NCBI GenBank assembly: GCA_964345215.1
Contig: CAYFQH010000019.1
Span: 1 to 39,584 of the forward strand
DNA: 39,584 nucleotides
Direction: 5' to 3'
From: CAYFQH01 sp964345215
GTDB taxonomy: Bacteria > Bacillota > Clostridia > Christensenellales > Aristaeellaceae
Position 1 is the stretch's first letter; each line of letters begins with the position of its first letter. A program made the translations under genes and the position numbers. This document shows, piece after piece, positions 15,801-23,225 of this stretch. The notes beneath the pieces are model-generated. The model did not search any database. It was not told the DNA's origin and saw nothing but the letters and a program-made list of their open reading frames with translations.

Positions 15801-15939
15801 GGCCGTCGTAAAAAGTAAATTCTTCGGCTCCTTTGCGGTGCTCAAAGCTTTTTTGAACAATGTTCTTCTCTTCCCAAAAGGCCATGACTTCTCTTTCTCG
15901 TTTTTCAAAGTTTAAATCTGTTGATACTTTTTGATACAT
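12811..15939 (-). CDS. ileS: Isoleucyl-tRNA synthetase, long (type 2) form
   Basis: A 1042-residue cytoplasmic class I synthetase that charges tRNA-Ile. The HIGH motif is at 55-58 (GKPHIGH), the KMSKS motif reads KMSKHKGNVID near residue 600, and the editing-domain signature WTTTPWTLPSN is intact. Zinc-like CPRCGTAL and CPQCSGPM pairs flank the editing domain. The length, the segment AWYDSGSMPFAQWHYPF and the lack of the short C-terminal zinc finger of E. coli-type enzymes mark the eukaryote-like IleRS2 type, which is known to be mupirocin-tolerant. The stop is TAG. Expression is controlled by the T-box at 15963-16213. The GH4-like gene follows after 10 bases. Confidence 0.96.
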   Translation of the reverse strand: MYQKVSTDLNFEKREREVMAFWEEKNIVQKSFEHRKGAEEFTFYDGPPTANGKPHIGHVVTRAVKDLIPRYHTMKGKNVLRKAGWDTHGLPVELEVEKALGLNGKPQIEAYGIEPFIKECKKSVWKYLHEWEDMSKRVGYWVDMEHPYITYEDNYIESVWWSLKEIDKMDLLYKGHKVIPYCPRCGTALSSHEVAQGYKEVEDTSIYVAFKVKDQSNTFLLAWTTTPWTLPSNVALCVNPKEEYVYLKTQEGKTYILAKELVEKLFDKEHASYTIEKTLIGQELKGLEYEPLYTFDTPKEKAWYVVTDDYVTLTDGTGIVHTAPAFGEDDARIGHDNGLPFIQLVNDQGKFVAQTPWADQTVQEANPLIIEDLDSRDLLFKEEAYVHNYPFCWRCDTALLYYARSTWFIKMSALRDELVKNNRSVNWMPDNIKEGRMGNFLENVIDWGLSRERYWGTPLPIWVCEQGHRHVIGSKQELHELALTPFEDVELHRPFIDDIVLKCPQCSGPMHRVKEVIDAWYDSGSMPFAQWHYPFENKELFKQHFPADFISEAVDQTRGWFYTLQAISTLLFKKSPYQNCIVLGHVQDKDGIKMSKHKGNVIDPWSVLDTKGADALRWYFYSSAAPWLPSRFSIEGVEETQRKFMGTLQNTYAFFVLYANIDQFNPLNHPLEKASLSLMDQWVLSKLNTLVKQVDDDLANYRIPEPARAIEKFVDDLSNWYVRRSRERFWGKGMEGDKEAAFITLYTVLETFSRLLAPFLPFLSESIYQNLVCSVNPQAPQSVHLADFPVYDEGRINPSMEKQMDALVEVIQLGRSGRNAAAIKVRQPIGTLYIKGTHFDQNYVDLAKDELNVKEVRFTDESKDFTTYNLKPQMKTIGPRYGKLLNPIREYLAAQDGNQVVDTFLKGEALTFTINGTQVTLNQEDVLTEAISKPGFMAQSEGAITVVLDTNLTDELLQEGFAREVVSKIQTMRKDAEFEVADRIEVVVDTQSEKLHKAIDAQKDMIQKSVLALSISYGSIDQSEYSKYWDINGEAATIGIKR

Positions 15940-15962
15940 GCAAAACTCACTCCCATAAATAA

Positions 15963-16213
15963 TAAAAAACCGCCCAAGGAATCATCCTAGGGCGAGTAAA
16001 ACCGCGGTACCACCTAGCTTGCCAAAAAAGGCCGCTTATGCGCTTGGCGCATTACCCTATAACGCAGGTATACGTTTTTCCTAAAGCATTATTATACCAA
16101 TCAGAAAAAAAGCTCCAAGGTGATCTGACTGCCGGTTCATGTTTGGCCTTTCACTCTTTGCCAACTCGCTGAGCATGAGTGGAGGCAGTCCGTCCTCTTC
16201 ATTGCTACTATAC
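15963..16213 (-). promoter_or_regulatory. T-box riboswitch leader of ileS, tRNA-Ile responsive
   Basis: On the minus strand AGGTGGTACCGCGG (16015-16002) is the hallmark T-box that pairs with an uncharged tRNA end. Just after it, CGCCC-x-AGGA/TCCT-x-GGGCG (15994-15971) forms the terminator stem, followed by GGTTTTTTATT. Upstream, GACTGCC and GGCAGTC form the stem I core. After it, the specifier loop reads AGATCA, whose ATC (16124-16122) is an isoleucine codon, matching the gene. The leader starts near 16213, from the promoter at 16220-16248. It fills the non-coding gap 15940-16331 together with the two promoters. Confidence 0.93.
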
Positions 16214-16219
16214 TTATTA

Positions 16220-16248
16220 ATTATAACACACAATAAGTACGATTGCAA
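16220..16248 (-). promoter_or_regulatory. Promoter of the ileS T-box operon
   Basis: On the minus strand TTGCAA (16248-16243) and TATAAT (16225-16220) are separated by 17 bases. Transcription would start near 16213, directly before the T-box stem I. It is back to back with the symporter promoter. Confidence 0.75.
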
Positions 16249-16261
16249 AGGGTTTTGGCGG

Positions 16262-16289
16262 TTGCTTTTCCTTTTTTGTACTGTATAAT
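16262..16289 (+). promoter_or_regulatory. Promoter of the symporter gene
   Basis: TTGCTT (16262-16267) and TATAAT (16284-16289) with a 16-base spacer lie 43 bases before the ATG at 16332. No operator is evident. Confidence 0.6.
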
Positions 16290-16340
16290 AAATACTTGTA
16301 GACGCTTTATTTAAAGCAGTAGAACGGAAGGATGATCAAA

Positions 16341-17858
16341 TTGAAAATTGCGATTTTAGTTTTTTATGCCCTGATGATGGTTGCTGTAATTATTACAACA
16401 GCAAAAAAATCTGTATCTTTAAACGAATTTTTATTAGGCGGCAGAAAAGTTGGACCGTGGATGAGTGCATTCTCCTACGGAACCAGTTACTTTTCTGCCG
16501 TAATTATTGTAGGATATGCCGGCTCAACAGGCTGGGATGTAGGTTTTAGTGCCATTTGGATTGGTATAGCCAATGCCTTAATCGGCTGTTTTTTGGCCTG
16601 GCACTTACTTGCAAAGCCAACCAGGGTCATGGGAGAACGCCTTGGCGTAACCACCATTCCCAGTTTTTTTGAAAAGCGTTATGATTCAAAAGGTTTAAAA
16701 CTTTTTTCAGCCCTTTTGATTTTTATTTTTCTCATTCCCTATTCGGCTTCAGTCTATAAGGGTTTAGGCACAGTCTTTCATCTGGTAATGGGTTTTGACT
16801 ATACCTTATGCATTATTGTTGTTGCTATTTTATCCAGTATTTATTTATTTCTGGGTGGTTATAGGGCAACAGCCATTACCGATTTTGTACAAGGTATTAT
16901 TATGATTGCCGGTATAGTGCTGGTGGTTGGCTATATACTTAAAGGTGCCGGCGGCTTTACCCAGGGCCTTGCAAAGCTTGGTCAGGAAACCATTGGCGGA
17001 GCAGGTTATAACAGCCTGTTTCCCCCCAGTGGAAAAGGGCACCTCCTCTGGCCCAACCTTTTACTTACTTCTCTTGGGGCCCTGGGGATGCCCCAGATGA
17101 TTCATAAATTTTTTGCCATTGAAAACAATCAGTCTATCAAACAAGCCAAAACCATATCAACTCTCTTCGCCCTTATTTTAGCTGGAGGGGCTTACTTAAT
17201 GGGCAGTTTTGGCCGGGTTATCTTATCCCAAATCCCTGCCGGAACTGGCGCAAGTGCCTTTGACCTTGTCCAATCAGGAGCCATGGCAAAGGATATGATT
17301 GTGCCTACCATGATTGCCGACCAAGCAGTTGTTAGAATGCCTGATGTGGTCCAGGGTCTTTTTGTGGTGTTGCTTTTATCGGCCAGCATTTCTACCCTTA
17401 CCTCCCTGGTGCTTTCTTCAGCCTCGGTTATTTCAATTGATTTAATCAAACCCCTTTTCCCAAAAATGGGGCAAAAGACCACCACTAAACTAATGCGTTT
17501 TTTTTGCTTGCTGTTTGTTGCACTCTCACTGGTTATTCATTTTTTACTGCAAAACACCCCCATTGTGCTGCTGATGTCCTTTTCTTGGGGGGTTATTGGC
17601 GGCTCCTTTCTTGCTCCTTTTTTGTATGGCCTTCTCTGGAAGAAAACAACTAAACCTGCCGCTTTTATTAGCTTTACAATAAGTTTCTTAACCGCTCTTT
17701 TACCCCCTCTTTTACTGGGCAATCTATCCATTGCTCCTTTAAGCGGTGCCATCGCCATGGTTGTAGGTTTTGTGCTTTTGCCCGGAATTAGCTTGTTGAC
17801 CCAAAAAAACCACAAAATACCCAATGAACTGTTGATTAAAGCTTTTGGAGATCTATAA
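16341..17858 (+). CDS. Sodium:solute symporter family transporter
   Basis: A 505-residue, very hydrophobic inner-membrane protein of the SSS family (PF00474 type), with about 13 predicted helices, that couples Na+ entry to solute uptake. The signature FLLGGRKVGPWMSAFSYGTSYFSA after the first helix, the FLGGYRATAITDFVQGIIM helix and the SASISTLTSLVLSSAS segment are typical. The substrate cannot be read from sequence. The frame also has ATG at 16332, but the GGAAGG site touches that codon, while TTG 16341 lies nine bases away and gives MKIAILVFYALMM; I chose the TTG with moderate confidence. It is a single gene with its own promoter and terminator, divergent from ileS. Confidence 0.88.
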   Translation: MKIAILVFYALMMVAVIITTAKKSVSLNEFLLGGRKVGPWMSAFSYGTSYFSAVIIVGYAGSTGWDVGFSAIWIGIANALIGCFLAWHLLAKPTRVMGERLGVTTIPSFFEKRYDSKGLKLFSALLIFIFLIPYSASVYKGLGTVFHLVMGFDYTLCIIVVAILSSIYLFLGGYRATAITDFVQGIIMIAGIVLVVGYILKGAGGFTQGLAKLGQETIGGAGYNSLFPPSGKGHLLWPNLLLTSLGALGMPQMIHKFFAIENNQSIKQAKTISTLFALILAGGAYLMGSFGRVILSQIPAGTGASAFDLVQSGAMAKDMIVPTMIADQAVVRMPDVVQGLFVVLLLSASISTLTSLVLSSASVISIDLIKPLFPKMGQKTTTKLMRFFCLLFVALSLVIHFLLQNTPIVLLMSFSWGVIGGSFLAPFLYGLLWKKTTKPAAFISFTISFLTALLPPLLLGNLSIAPLSGAIAMVVGFVLLPGISLLTQKNHKIPNELLIKAFGDL

Positions 17859-17874
17859 AAAATAGAACAACGAT

Positions 17875-17917
17875 AAAAAACGAAGGGATGATCCATGCAT
17901 CATCCCTTCGTTTTTTT
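17875..17917. terminator. Bidirectional terminator between symporter and epimerase genes
   Basis: CGAAGGGATGAT (17881-17892) and ATCATCCCTTCG (17899-17910) form a perfect 12-bp stem with a CCATGC loop, extended by six A's on the left and seven T's on the right. It serves both converging transcripts. Confidence 0.88.
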
Positions 17918-17925
17918 CTTGGTTT

Positions 17926-18819
17926 TTATACATTGGCTCCTTCAACATCCGTCATGGTGTACCATACTTTCAACTCTTCCTGAGGCAAAAGGGTTACAGT
18001 ATAGGGCTTGTCTTCAAAATCACCAATGCCCTTGTCATCGTCGGGTAGGCCAAGCCAGGGCTCTAGGCAAAGGTAAGGGGCTTCGGGTTTCGTCCATATG
18101 GCTAACACAGGAAAACGAGGAAACTCAAGACGCAGACCAGTTCCTGTTTTTTGGTTGACCAACTGTACAGACCGGGAACGAAGACCCGCCAGCAAAAGGG
18201 TATCTTTTTTAGCAAAGTAATTATATGCTAAAGGGAGTTTTTGGTTAAGGGCAATGTCATCTAAAATTTCTTTTCCGCATACCAGACCCTGCCCATTTAC
18301 AAGCAAGTTTTCCCCTGTCTCTTTCTCAGGAAAAATAAGGGCATAATCTTCAAAGCTGTAGCCATCCTCCATCGGACAGACAAAGGCCGGATGGCCGCCA
18401 ATACAGGCGGGCATGGACTTTTGAGAACGGTTAATCACCCTGTAAACAGTGGTAAAACCATATAGATCAATGCTATGGCGCACATATAGAGAAAAGTCAA
18501 AGGGATACTGTTTTTTTGTTTCATCATTTGACTCATAGCAAAGCTCAACAAAATTTTCCCCTTTGGAAATAACGGTAAATAAGGCCTTACGAGCGATGCC
18601 GTGTTTAGGCATTTCATAAATTTCATTGTTAAACTTTGTTTTGTTCTCATACAAGCTGCCGATGATGGGAAACAAAACAGGGCCGTGTCCCTCCCAAATG
18701 GCAGGGTCTCCTTCCCATATCCGCTCCCTTCCATCCTGGCTTGTATATGAAAGCATTTCAGCCCCAATTTGAGAAATGGCGGCAGTAGCTTCTTGGTTTT
18801 TAAGTATAATCGGTTCCAT
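17926..18819 (-). CDS. Aldose 1-epimerase family protein, LacX type
   Basis: A 297-residue cytoplasmic galactose-mutarotase-fold protein. The start MEPIILKNQEATAAISQIGAEM and the motifs GPVLFPIIGS, PKHGIAR (His), IGGHPAF (second His) and CLEPWLGLPD (catalytic Glu) fit the LacX subgroup, which interconverts sugar anomers; the natural sugar is not known. It is the last gene of a minus-strand run, starting one base after the stop of the C39-like gene, so it is cotranscribed with the ABC exporter. There is no signal peptide. All residues expected for mutarotation are visible, so activity is likely. Confidence 0.88.
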   Translation of the reverse strand: MEPIILKNQEATAAISQIGAEMLSYTSQDGRERIWEGDPAIWEGHGPVLFPIIGSLYENKTKFNNEIYEMPKHGIARKALFTVISKGENFVELCYESNDETKKQYPFDFSLYVRHSIDLYGFTTVYRVINRSQKSMPACIGGHPAFVCPMEDGYSFEDYALIFPEKETGENLLVNGQGLVCGKEILDDIALNQKLPLAYNYFAKKDTLLLAGLRSRSVQLVNQKTGTGLRLEFPRFPVLAIWTKPEAPYLCLEPWLGLPDDDKGIGDFEDKPYTVTLLPQEELKVWYTMTDVEGANV

Positions 18820-18820
18820 T

Positions 18821-19492
18821 TTATTTCCCTCCTTCGTTATTTTTATAAATCAAATTGTAATCCATAGGCAGTTCGGCCTTTACCCAAAACATGCCGTACT
18901 GGGTGCTGCTGCCAACATAAAGACTGCTTTGATTAAGTTGATTACTTGATACAAGGCTTTGTTCCACCACTTGTAAAACATGATTGCGTACCGTATCCCT
19001 GGTACTTTCGCTAAAGGAATCAATAGCCAAAAAAGCTCTTTCCCCTGTGGGCATGACTTTACTGTCGACCAAGGCCACGATATGGCCTTTGCGCAAATTG
19101 CAAAGGGCAACTCCTTTTTTTTGGCTAATGTGTTCCCATAAGCGCTCTTTGTTATTTAAAAGGCCGTCATAATCGTAGCGGAAACGGTATTTTTGTCCAA
19201 AGCCATAGTCCATACAGGCGGCTAATAAGGCGGGCCTGTTGGTGCCGTCTTCCTCCCTGCCCCCATATTTAAGCGAAAAATCCGCCAACTCAACCGGATC
19301 TGCTTTTACATCATTCATCCATTCAAGGGCATGGCTTAGGCTAAACAGGCCGCAGCCCGCGGCGTGAAGGTCTTCCTCTGGCGCCGATACATAGGCGTAG
19401 GGTTGGGTCCAGAGCCTGCTGCGCTGGTTATAAAAAGTAATGTTTCTGCCGGCGTATTGAATACTAAAGATAGGTTCGCTTTCTTTTATCAT
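18821..19492 (-). CDS. C39-like papain-fold cysteine peptidase domain protein
   Basis: A 223-residue protein with the papain/C39-like order of catalytic residues: Cys47 in AAGCGLFSLSHALEWM, His137 in RKGHIVALVDSK and Asp158 in FLAIDSF. No signal peptide or membrane segment is visible, so it is probably cytoplasmic. In peptide exporters a C39 domain that trims Gly-Gly leaders is fused to the ABC protein. Here a free-standing C39-like protein follows an ABC exporter pair after 20 bases. No Gly-Gly leader peptide gene is seen nearby. It could be a peptidase, a transglutaminase-like enzyme, or an inactive relative; the substrate is unknown. Confidence 0.65.
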   Translation of the reverse strand: MIKESEPIFSIQYAGRNITFYNQRSRLWTQPYAYVSAPEEDLHAAGCGLFSLSHALEWMNDVKADPVELADFSLKYGGREEDGTNRPALLAACMDYGFGQKYRFRYDYDGLLNNKERLWEHISQKKGVALCNLRKGHIVALVDSKVMPTGERAFLAIDSFSESTRDTVRNHVLQVVEQSLVSSNQLNQSSLYVGSSTQYGMFWVKAELPMDYNLIYKNNEGGK

Positions 19493-19512
19493 ATTGTTTC
19501 GTCCTTTAAGTG

Positions 19513-21279
19513 TTATTGAAATTGGGCTTGGTACATGTCATAATAAACGCCCTCTAGCTCAAGAAGCTGCTGGTGATTGCCCCATTCAGCTAAAATGCCC
19601 TTTTGAATAACCAAAATTACATCGGCATTTTGAATGGTTGATAAACGGTGAGCGATTACAATAGAGGTTTTTCCTTCCATCAGGGCTAGCATGGCTACTT
19701 GAATTTTTTGCTCGGTATAAATGTCAACATTGGATGTGGCTTCATCTAAAATTAACATGGGGGCATCCATTAACATGGCTCTTGCTATTATCATAAGCTG
19801 TTTTTGTCCTTTTGACAAGTTAGTCCCTGCATCAGAAACCATGGTATCGTACCCTTTTGGCAATTGATTGATGTGGTGGTGTATTTTAGCCGCCTTTGCC
19901 GCAGCAATGACTTCTTCTCGAGTGGCGGTTTCTTTACCATAGGCGATGTTGTCGTGAATAGTTCCCTGAAAGAGCCATGTATCCTGTAAAACAAGGGAAA
20001 AGCAGCTGCGCAAGCTCTCCCGGGTTACATGGTAAATGGACTGTCCGTCAATTAAAATATCTCCCTGGGTTACATCATAAAAACGCATGAGCAAGTTGAT
20101 GATGGTGGTTTTCCCGGCTCCTGTTTCCCCTACAATGGCAATGGTACGCCCTGGTTTTGCATGAAAATTTACATTCTTAATAATTAGCTGCTGGGGGTCA
20201 TAGCCAAAGGAAACATCTCTAAGCACGACATCTCCCAAAACCTTGTGTCTATCAAGAACCATTGCATCAGCGGCATCTTTTTCTTCCAGGGGCTCATCTA
20301 AAAGGCGAAATACCCGCTCGGCGGCAGATAAAGCCGACTGAAAGTCTCCGTAAATGTTGGCCATTTCGTTAATGGGGCCGGAAAATTTACGGGAGTACAA
20401 TATAAAGGAAGAGATATTGCCTAAAGTGATGCGGTTTGATAAAAATAAAATTGCACCAAAAATACTAATAAAAGCCAGGGATATGTTATTAATAAAGTTA
20501 ATGCTGGGCCCAGTCATACGGCCATAGTATTCTGCCTGGTAATAGGCATCTACTGTATCTTTATTTTGATTAGCTACCCGGTGGATGGTGTGCTCTTCTT
20601 GGTGGTAGGCCTTTAATGTTTTTTGCCCCGTCACCATTTCTTCTACCAAGCCGTTTAACTCTCCCAGTTTTTTGCTACGCTTTGAAAACAAGGGCCGTGT
20701 TTTGGTGGTAATAAATTTTGTTAATATAAAAGACAAGGGAATGGTAACAGCAAAAACCAATACCAGCGCCGGGGCAATAGAAAGCATAAAAAATAAAGAG
20801 CCTACAACCGTAATACTGCTTGAAACCATCTGAACCAAATCTGAGGTGAGGGTGGCGTTAATCACGTCTACATCATATGTCGCCCTGCTAATAATATCAC
20901 CGCCTTGGTGAGTATCGTAAAAGCCTACAGGCAGGCGCATTAAGTGGCTAAAAACCTGCTGGCGCATGGTATAAGTGACCTTTTTTGAAATGTTGATCAT
21001 GATAATAGAAAGAAAGTAAGATAAAAGGGAGGAGAAAAGATAGCATATCAAAATTTTTAGGGCAATGGTGATAATTTGATCGGACAATATACCCAGGCTG
21101 CTTTTGCTGCCCAAGTCAATTAAGTCAATCGCCTCCCCTGAAAGCTTAGGTCCCAGCAATGAAAGAAGGTTTGATGACACAGCCATGGCAATGGCCAGTA
21201 TCATCAGCCATTTGTGCTGCAACAAATAACCGGCAAGGCGCTTAATGGTAGAACTTTGTTTAGCTTTCAACGGCCTCAC
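19513..21279 (-). CDS. ABC exporter half-transporter, second subunit
   Basis: A 588-residue half-transporter with a six-helix type IV exporter domain (about 20-320) and a nucleotide-binding domain (about 345-580). Walker A is GETGAGKTT and Walker B LILDEATSNVD with catalytic Glu. The signature is LSKGQ instead of LSGGQ. It pairs with the upstream subunit, whose Walker B has Asp: together they form one canonical and one degenerate ATP site, as in LmrCD/BmrCD-type heterodimers. The start overlaps the first subunit by 20 bases. The listed start is GTG 21279, with GGGAGG directly before it; TTG four codons in is better spaced and may be the true start. Probably a drug, lipid or peptide exporter. 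Confidence 0.9.
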   Translation of the reverse strand: MRPLKAKQSSTIKRLAGYLLQHKWLMILAIAMAVSSNLLSLLGPKLSGEAIDLIDLGSKSSLGILSDQIITIALKILICYLFSSLLSYFLSIIMINISKKVTYTMRQQVFSHLMRLPVGFYDTHQGGDIISRATYDVDVINATLTSDLVQMVSSSITVVGSLFFMLSIAPALVLVFAVTIPLSFILTKFITTKTRPLFSKRSKKLGELNGLVEEMVTGQKTLKAYHQEEHTIHRVANQNKDTVDAYYQAEYYGRMTGPSINFINNISLAFISIFGAILFLSNRITLGNISSFILYSRKFSGPINEMANIYGDFQSALSAAERVFRLLDEPLEEKDAADAMVLDRHKVLGDVVLRDVSFGYDPQQLIIKNVNFHAKPGRTIAIVGETGAGKTTIINLLMRFYDVTQGDILIDGQSIYHVTRESLRSCFSLVLQDTWLFQGTIHDNIAYGKETATREEVIAAAKAAKIHHHINQLPKGYDTMVSDAGTNLSKGQKQLMIIARAMLMDAPMLILDEATSNVDIYTEQKIQVAMLALMEGKTSIVIAHRLSTIQNADVILVIQKGILAEWGNHQQLLELEGVYYDMYQAQFQ

Positions 21280-22990
21280 CCTCCCCCATTTGCATTCGAT
21301 ACATCTGCCGGTATAAATTGCAGGTTGTCAACAAGTTTTCATGGCTGCCATAACCAATGGCTTTACCCTCATCCAATACCAGTATTTTGTCGCAATGAAG
21401 GATGCTTGAGATCCGCTGGGCAATTAAAATCAAGGTGCTATTGGAATAATCCTTCTTAAGGGCCTTGCGCATGTTGGCATCGGTTCTGTAATCCAAAGCG
21501 CTGGAAGCATCGTCTAAAAGTAAAATAGCAGGCTTTGCCGCCAAGGCCCTGGCAACCAAAAGCCGCTGTTTTTGCCCGCCGGAAAAATTACCCCCTCTAA
21601 TGGCCACCTCGCCGGTAAGCCCCTGCTTTTCACGGATAACATCTTCTGCCTGCGCCGAGTGAATGGCAAGGGTAAAATCTTCATCAGAAATATCCCGGTT
21701 CATGGTGATGTTTTCCTTTATGTTACCCTGAAATAAAATATCATGCTGAAAAACAACGCCGAAGAGCTCCCGCAACAAGCCCACCTGAAGGGTGTTAATA
21801 TTTTTACCGCCAATTAAAATACTGCCTGAACCCACATCGTAAAAACGCATTAAGAGTTGGGCAAGGGTTGATTTTCCACTGCCAGTTGGTCCAATGATAC
21901 CAAGGCTCTCTCCCTGATTCAAGCTAAAAGATATATTGGTTAAGGCGTTCCCGCCCTTGTTGCCCAAACCGTATGCAAAAGAAACCTTATTAAAGGAAAT
22001 AAAGGGTGTAGCCTGTGTATCAATCTCCTTATTTTTGCCCTGATCTGGGGCTTTGGTCAGTAAAACTTCGTTGATTCGGTCCATAGAGGCAATGCCTTTT
22101 GAATAGCTACTTATAATGCGAGTAATGGCCATAACGGCATTTAATATTATGTTAAAATAGTTCATAAAGGCAATGATACTACCTACTTGGCTATGGCCCC
22201 CCGAAACACGAAAGGCTCCAGCCACAATAACCAAAACAAAGCCTAGGTTAATCATGAAATTGACCGAGGGACTCATCAAGGCCATGGTGGTGCTTGCTTT
22301 TTGGTCGTCATCATTCACTTGCTTGTTAATCCTATCAAAAACCCCTTCTTCTGTTTTGGTTTTTGAAAGTCCTTTAATCACCCGAATGCCCGATGCCGCC
22401 TCCCTAAGGGCTTGTACCATGGTATCCAGCGAGTTTTGAACCTTTTTAAACAAGGGGATGCTTTTTTTAGTTAAAAGAAGGGTGATGATTACCACAAAGG
22501 GAATAACACTTAACATAACCAAGGTTAAAACCGGGTCCAAGGTTAAGGTCATAATAATGCCGCCAACCAATAAAATAGGTGCCCTAATGCCGATGCGCTG
22601 CATCATGCCTACCATTTGATGTACGTTGTACGTATCGGTTGTCATTCTTGAAATAAGAGAGGGTATGGTAAATTCATCCACCTGCCGGTTTGACAGGTAA
22701 ATGATTTTTTGAAACAAGGCATTGCGCAAATCCTTTGTTGTATCCCTTGCTACGGCTGCGGCCATACGGTTTGCAAAAACATTAAACAAAAAAGCCAGGC
22801 CGGCACATATCAGCATGATTATGCCAAGGCGCCAAACAAAGGCTATATCCTTGGAGGGTATAGCTACATCAATTACGTGGGCCAACAGTCTTGGCAATAA
22901 AAGATCCATAATTGAGCCTAAAAATTTAATGGTTACACCTACGGATAAAAGAGGGTAGTAAGGTTTTATAAAGCGCAAAAGCTGTTTCAT
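21260..22990 (-). CDS. ABC exporter half-transporter, first subunit
   Basis: A 576-residue half-transporter and first gene of the ABC, C39-like, epimerase run. Six membrane helices lie at about 15-300, followed by a nucleotide-binding domain with Walker A GPTGSGKST, a canonical FSGGQKQR signature and Walker B LLLDDASSALD. Asp replaces the catalytic Glu, so its own site is the degenerate one of the heterodimer. The intracellular segment LREAASGIRVIKGLSKTKTEE is the family's coupling region. ATG has GGAGG six bases upstream. The promoter candidate is at 23038-23066, with a possible TetR-type dyad 16 bases further up. No regulator gene is adjacent. Confidence 0.92.
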   Translation of the reverse strand: MKQLLRFIKPYYPLLSVGVTIKFLGSIMDLLLPRLLAHVIDVAIPSKDIAFVWRLGIIMLICAGLAFLFNVFANRMAAAVARDTTKDLRNALFQKIIYLSNRQVDEFTIPSLISRMTTDTYNVHQMVGMMQRIGIRAPILLVGGIIMTLTLDPVLTLVMLSVIPFVVIITLLLTKKSIPLFKKVQNSLDTMVQALREAASGIRVIKGLSKTKTEEGVFDRINKQVNDDDQKASTTMALMSPSVNFMINLGFVLVIVAGAFRVSGGHSQVGSIIAFMNYFNIILNAVMAITRIISSYSKGIASMDRINEVLLTKAPDQGKNKEIDTQATPFISFNKVSFAYGLGNKGGNALTNISFSLNQGESLGIIGPTGSGKSTLAQLLMRFYDVGSGSILIGGKNINTLQVGLLRELFGVVFQHDILFQGNIKENITMNRDISDEDFTLAIHSAQAEDVIREKQGLTGEVAIRGGNFSGGQKQRLLVARALAAKPAILLLDDASSALDYRTDANMRKALKKDYSNSTLILIAQRISSILHCDKILVLDEGKAIGYGSHENLLTTCNLYRQMYRMQMGEGEAVES

Positions 22991-23037
22991 TACTATCCTC
23001 CAATCTATATCATTATTCTTACTTTCACATGGTATCT

Positions 23038-23066
23038 ATAGTACAAAAAAACGCAAAATAAATCAA
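23038..23066 (-). promoter_or_regulatory. Candidate promoter of the ABC exporter operon
   Basis: On the minus strand TTGATT (23066-23061) and TACTAT (23043-23038) are separated by 17 bases, about 50 bases before the ATG. Each hexamer matches consensus in only four or five positions. Confidence 0.45.
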
Positions 23067-23082
23067 ACACAAAAAATTTTTC

Positions 23083-23141
23083 TGACTGGTCATTTTATAA
23101 AATTACACACGAATACAAAATAAATACAAAACTTGTATTTA
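23083..23141. promoter_or_regulatory. Cluster of dyads between the ABC operon and serC
   Basis: Three elements are visible. TGAC-TG-GTCA (23083-23092) is a short dyad of a kind often bound by TetR-type repressors. AATACAAAA occurs twice, 11 bases apart (23112-23120 and 23123-23131). TAAATACAA-AAC-TTGTATTTA (23121-23141) is a perfect 9-bp inverted repeat that includes the second copy. Their place between divergent genes suggests operators; which gene they control is unknown. Confidence 0.45.
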
Positions 23142-23225
23142 AAACAGGTTAAAAAACTGGCAAGATGGGACTATGGCTTTATGATTAAAATCAATTAAAG
23201 TAAAAGATATAAAGGAGTGCAAAAG

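Noticed and set aside
23217..23225. Upstream GTG start for serC
   Set aside because: The GTG overlaps the AAAGGAG ribosome site; the ATG at 23226 is ideally spaced.
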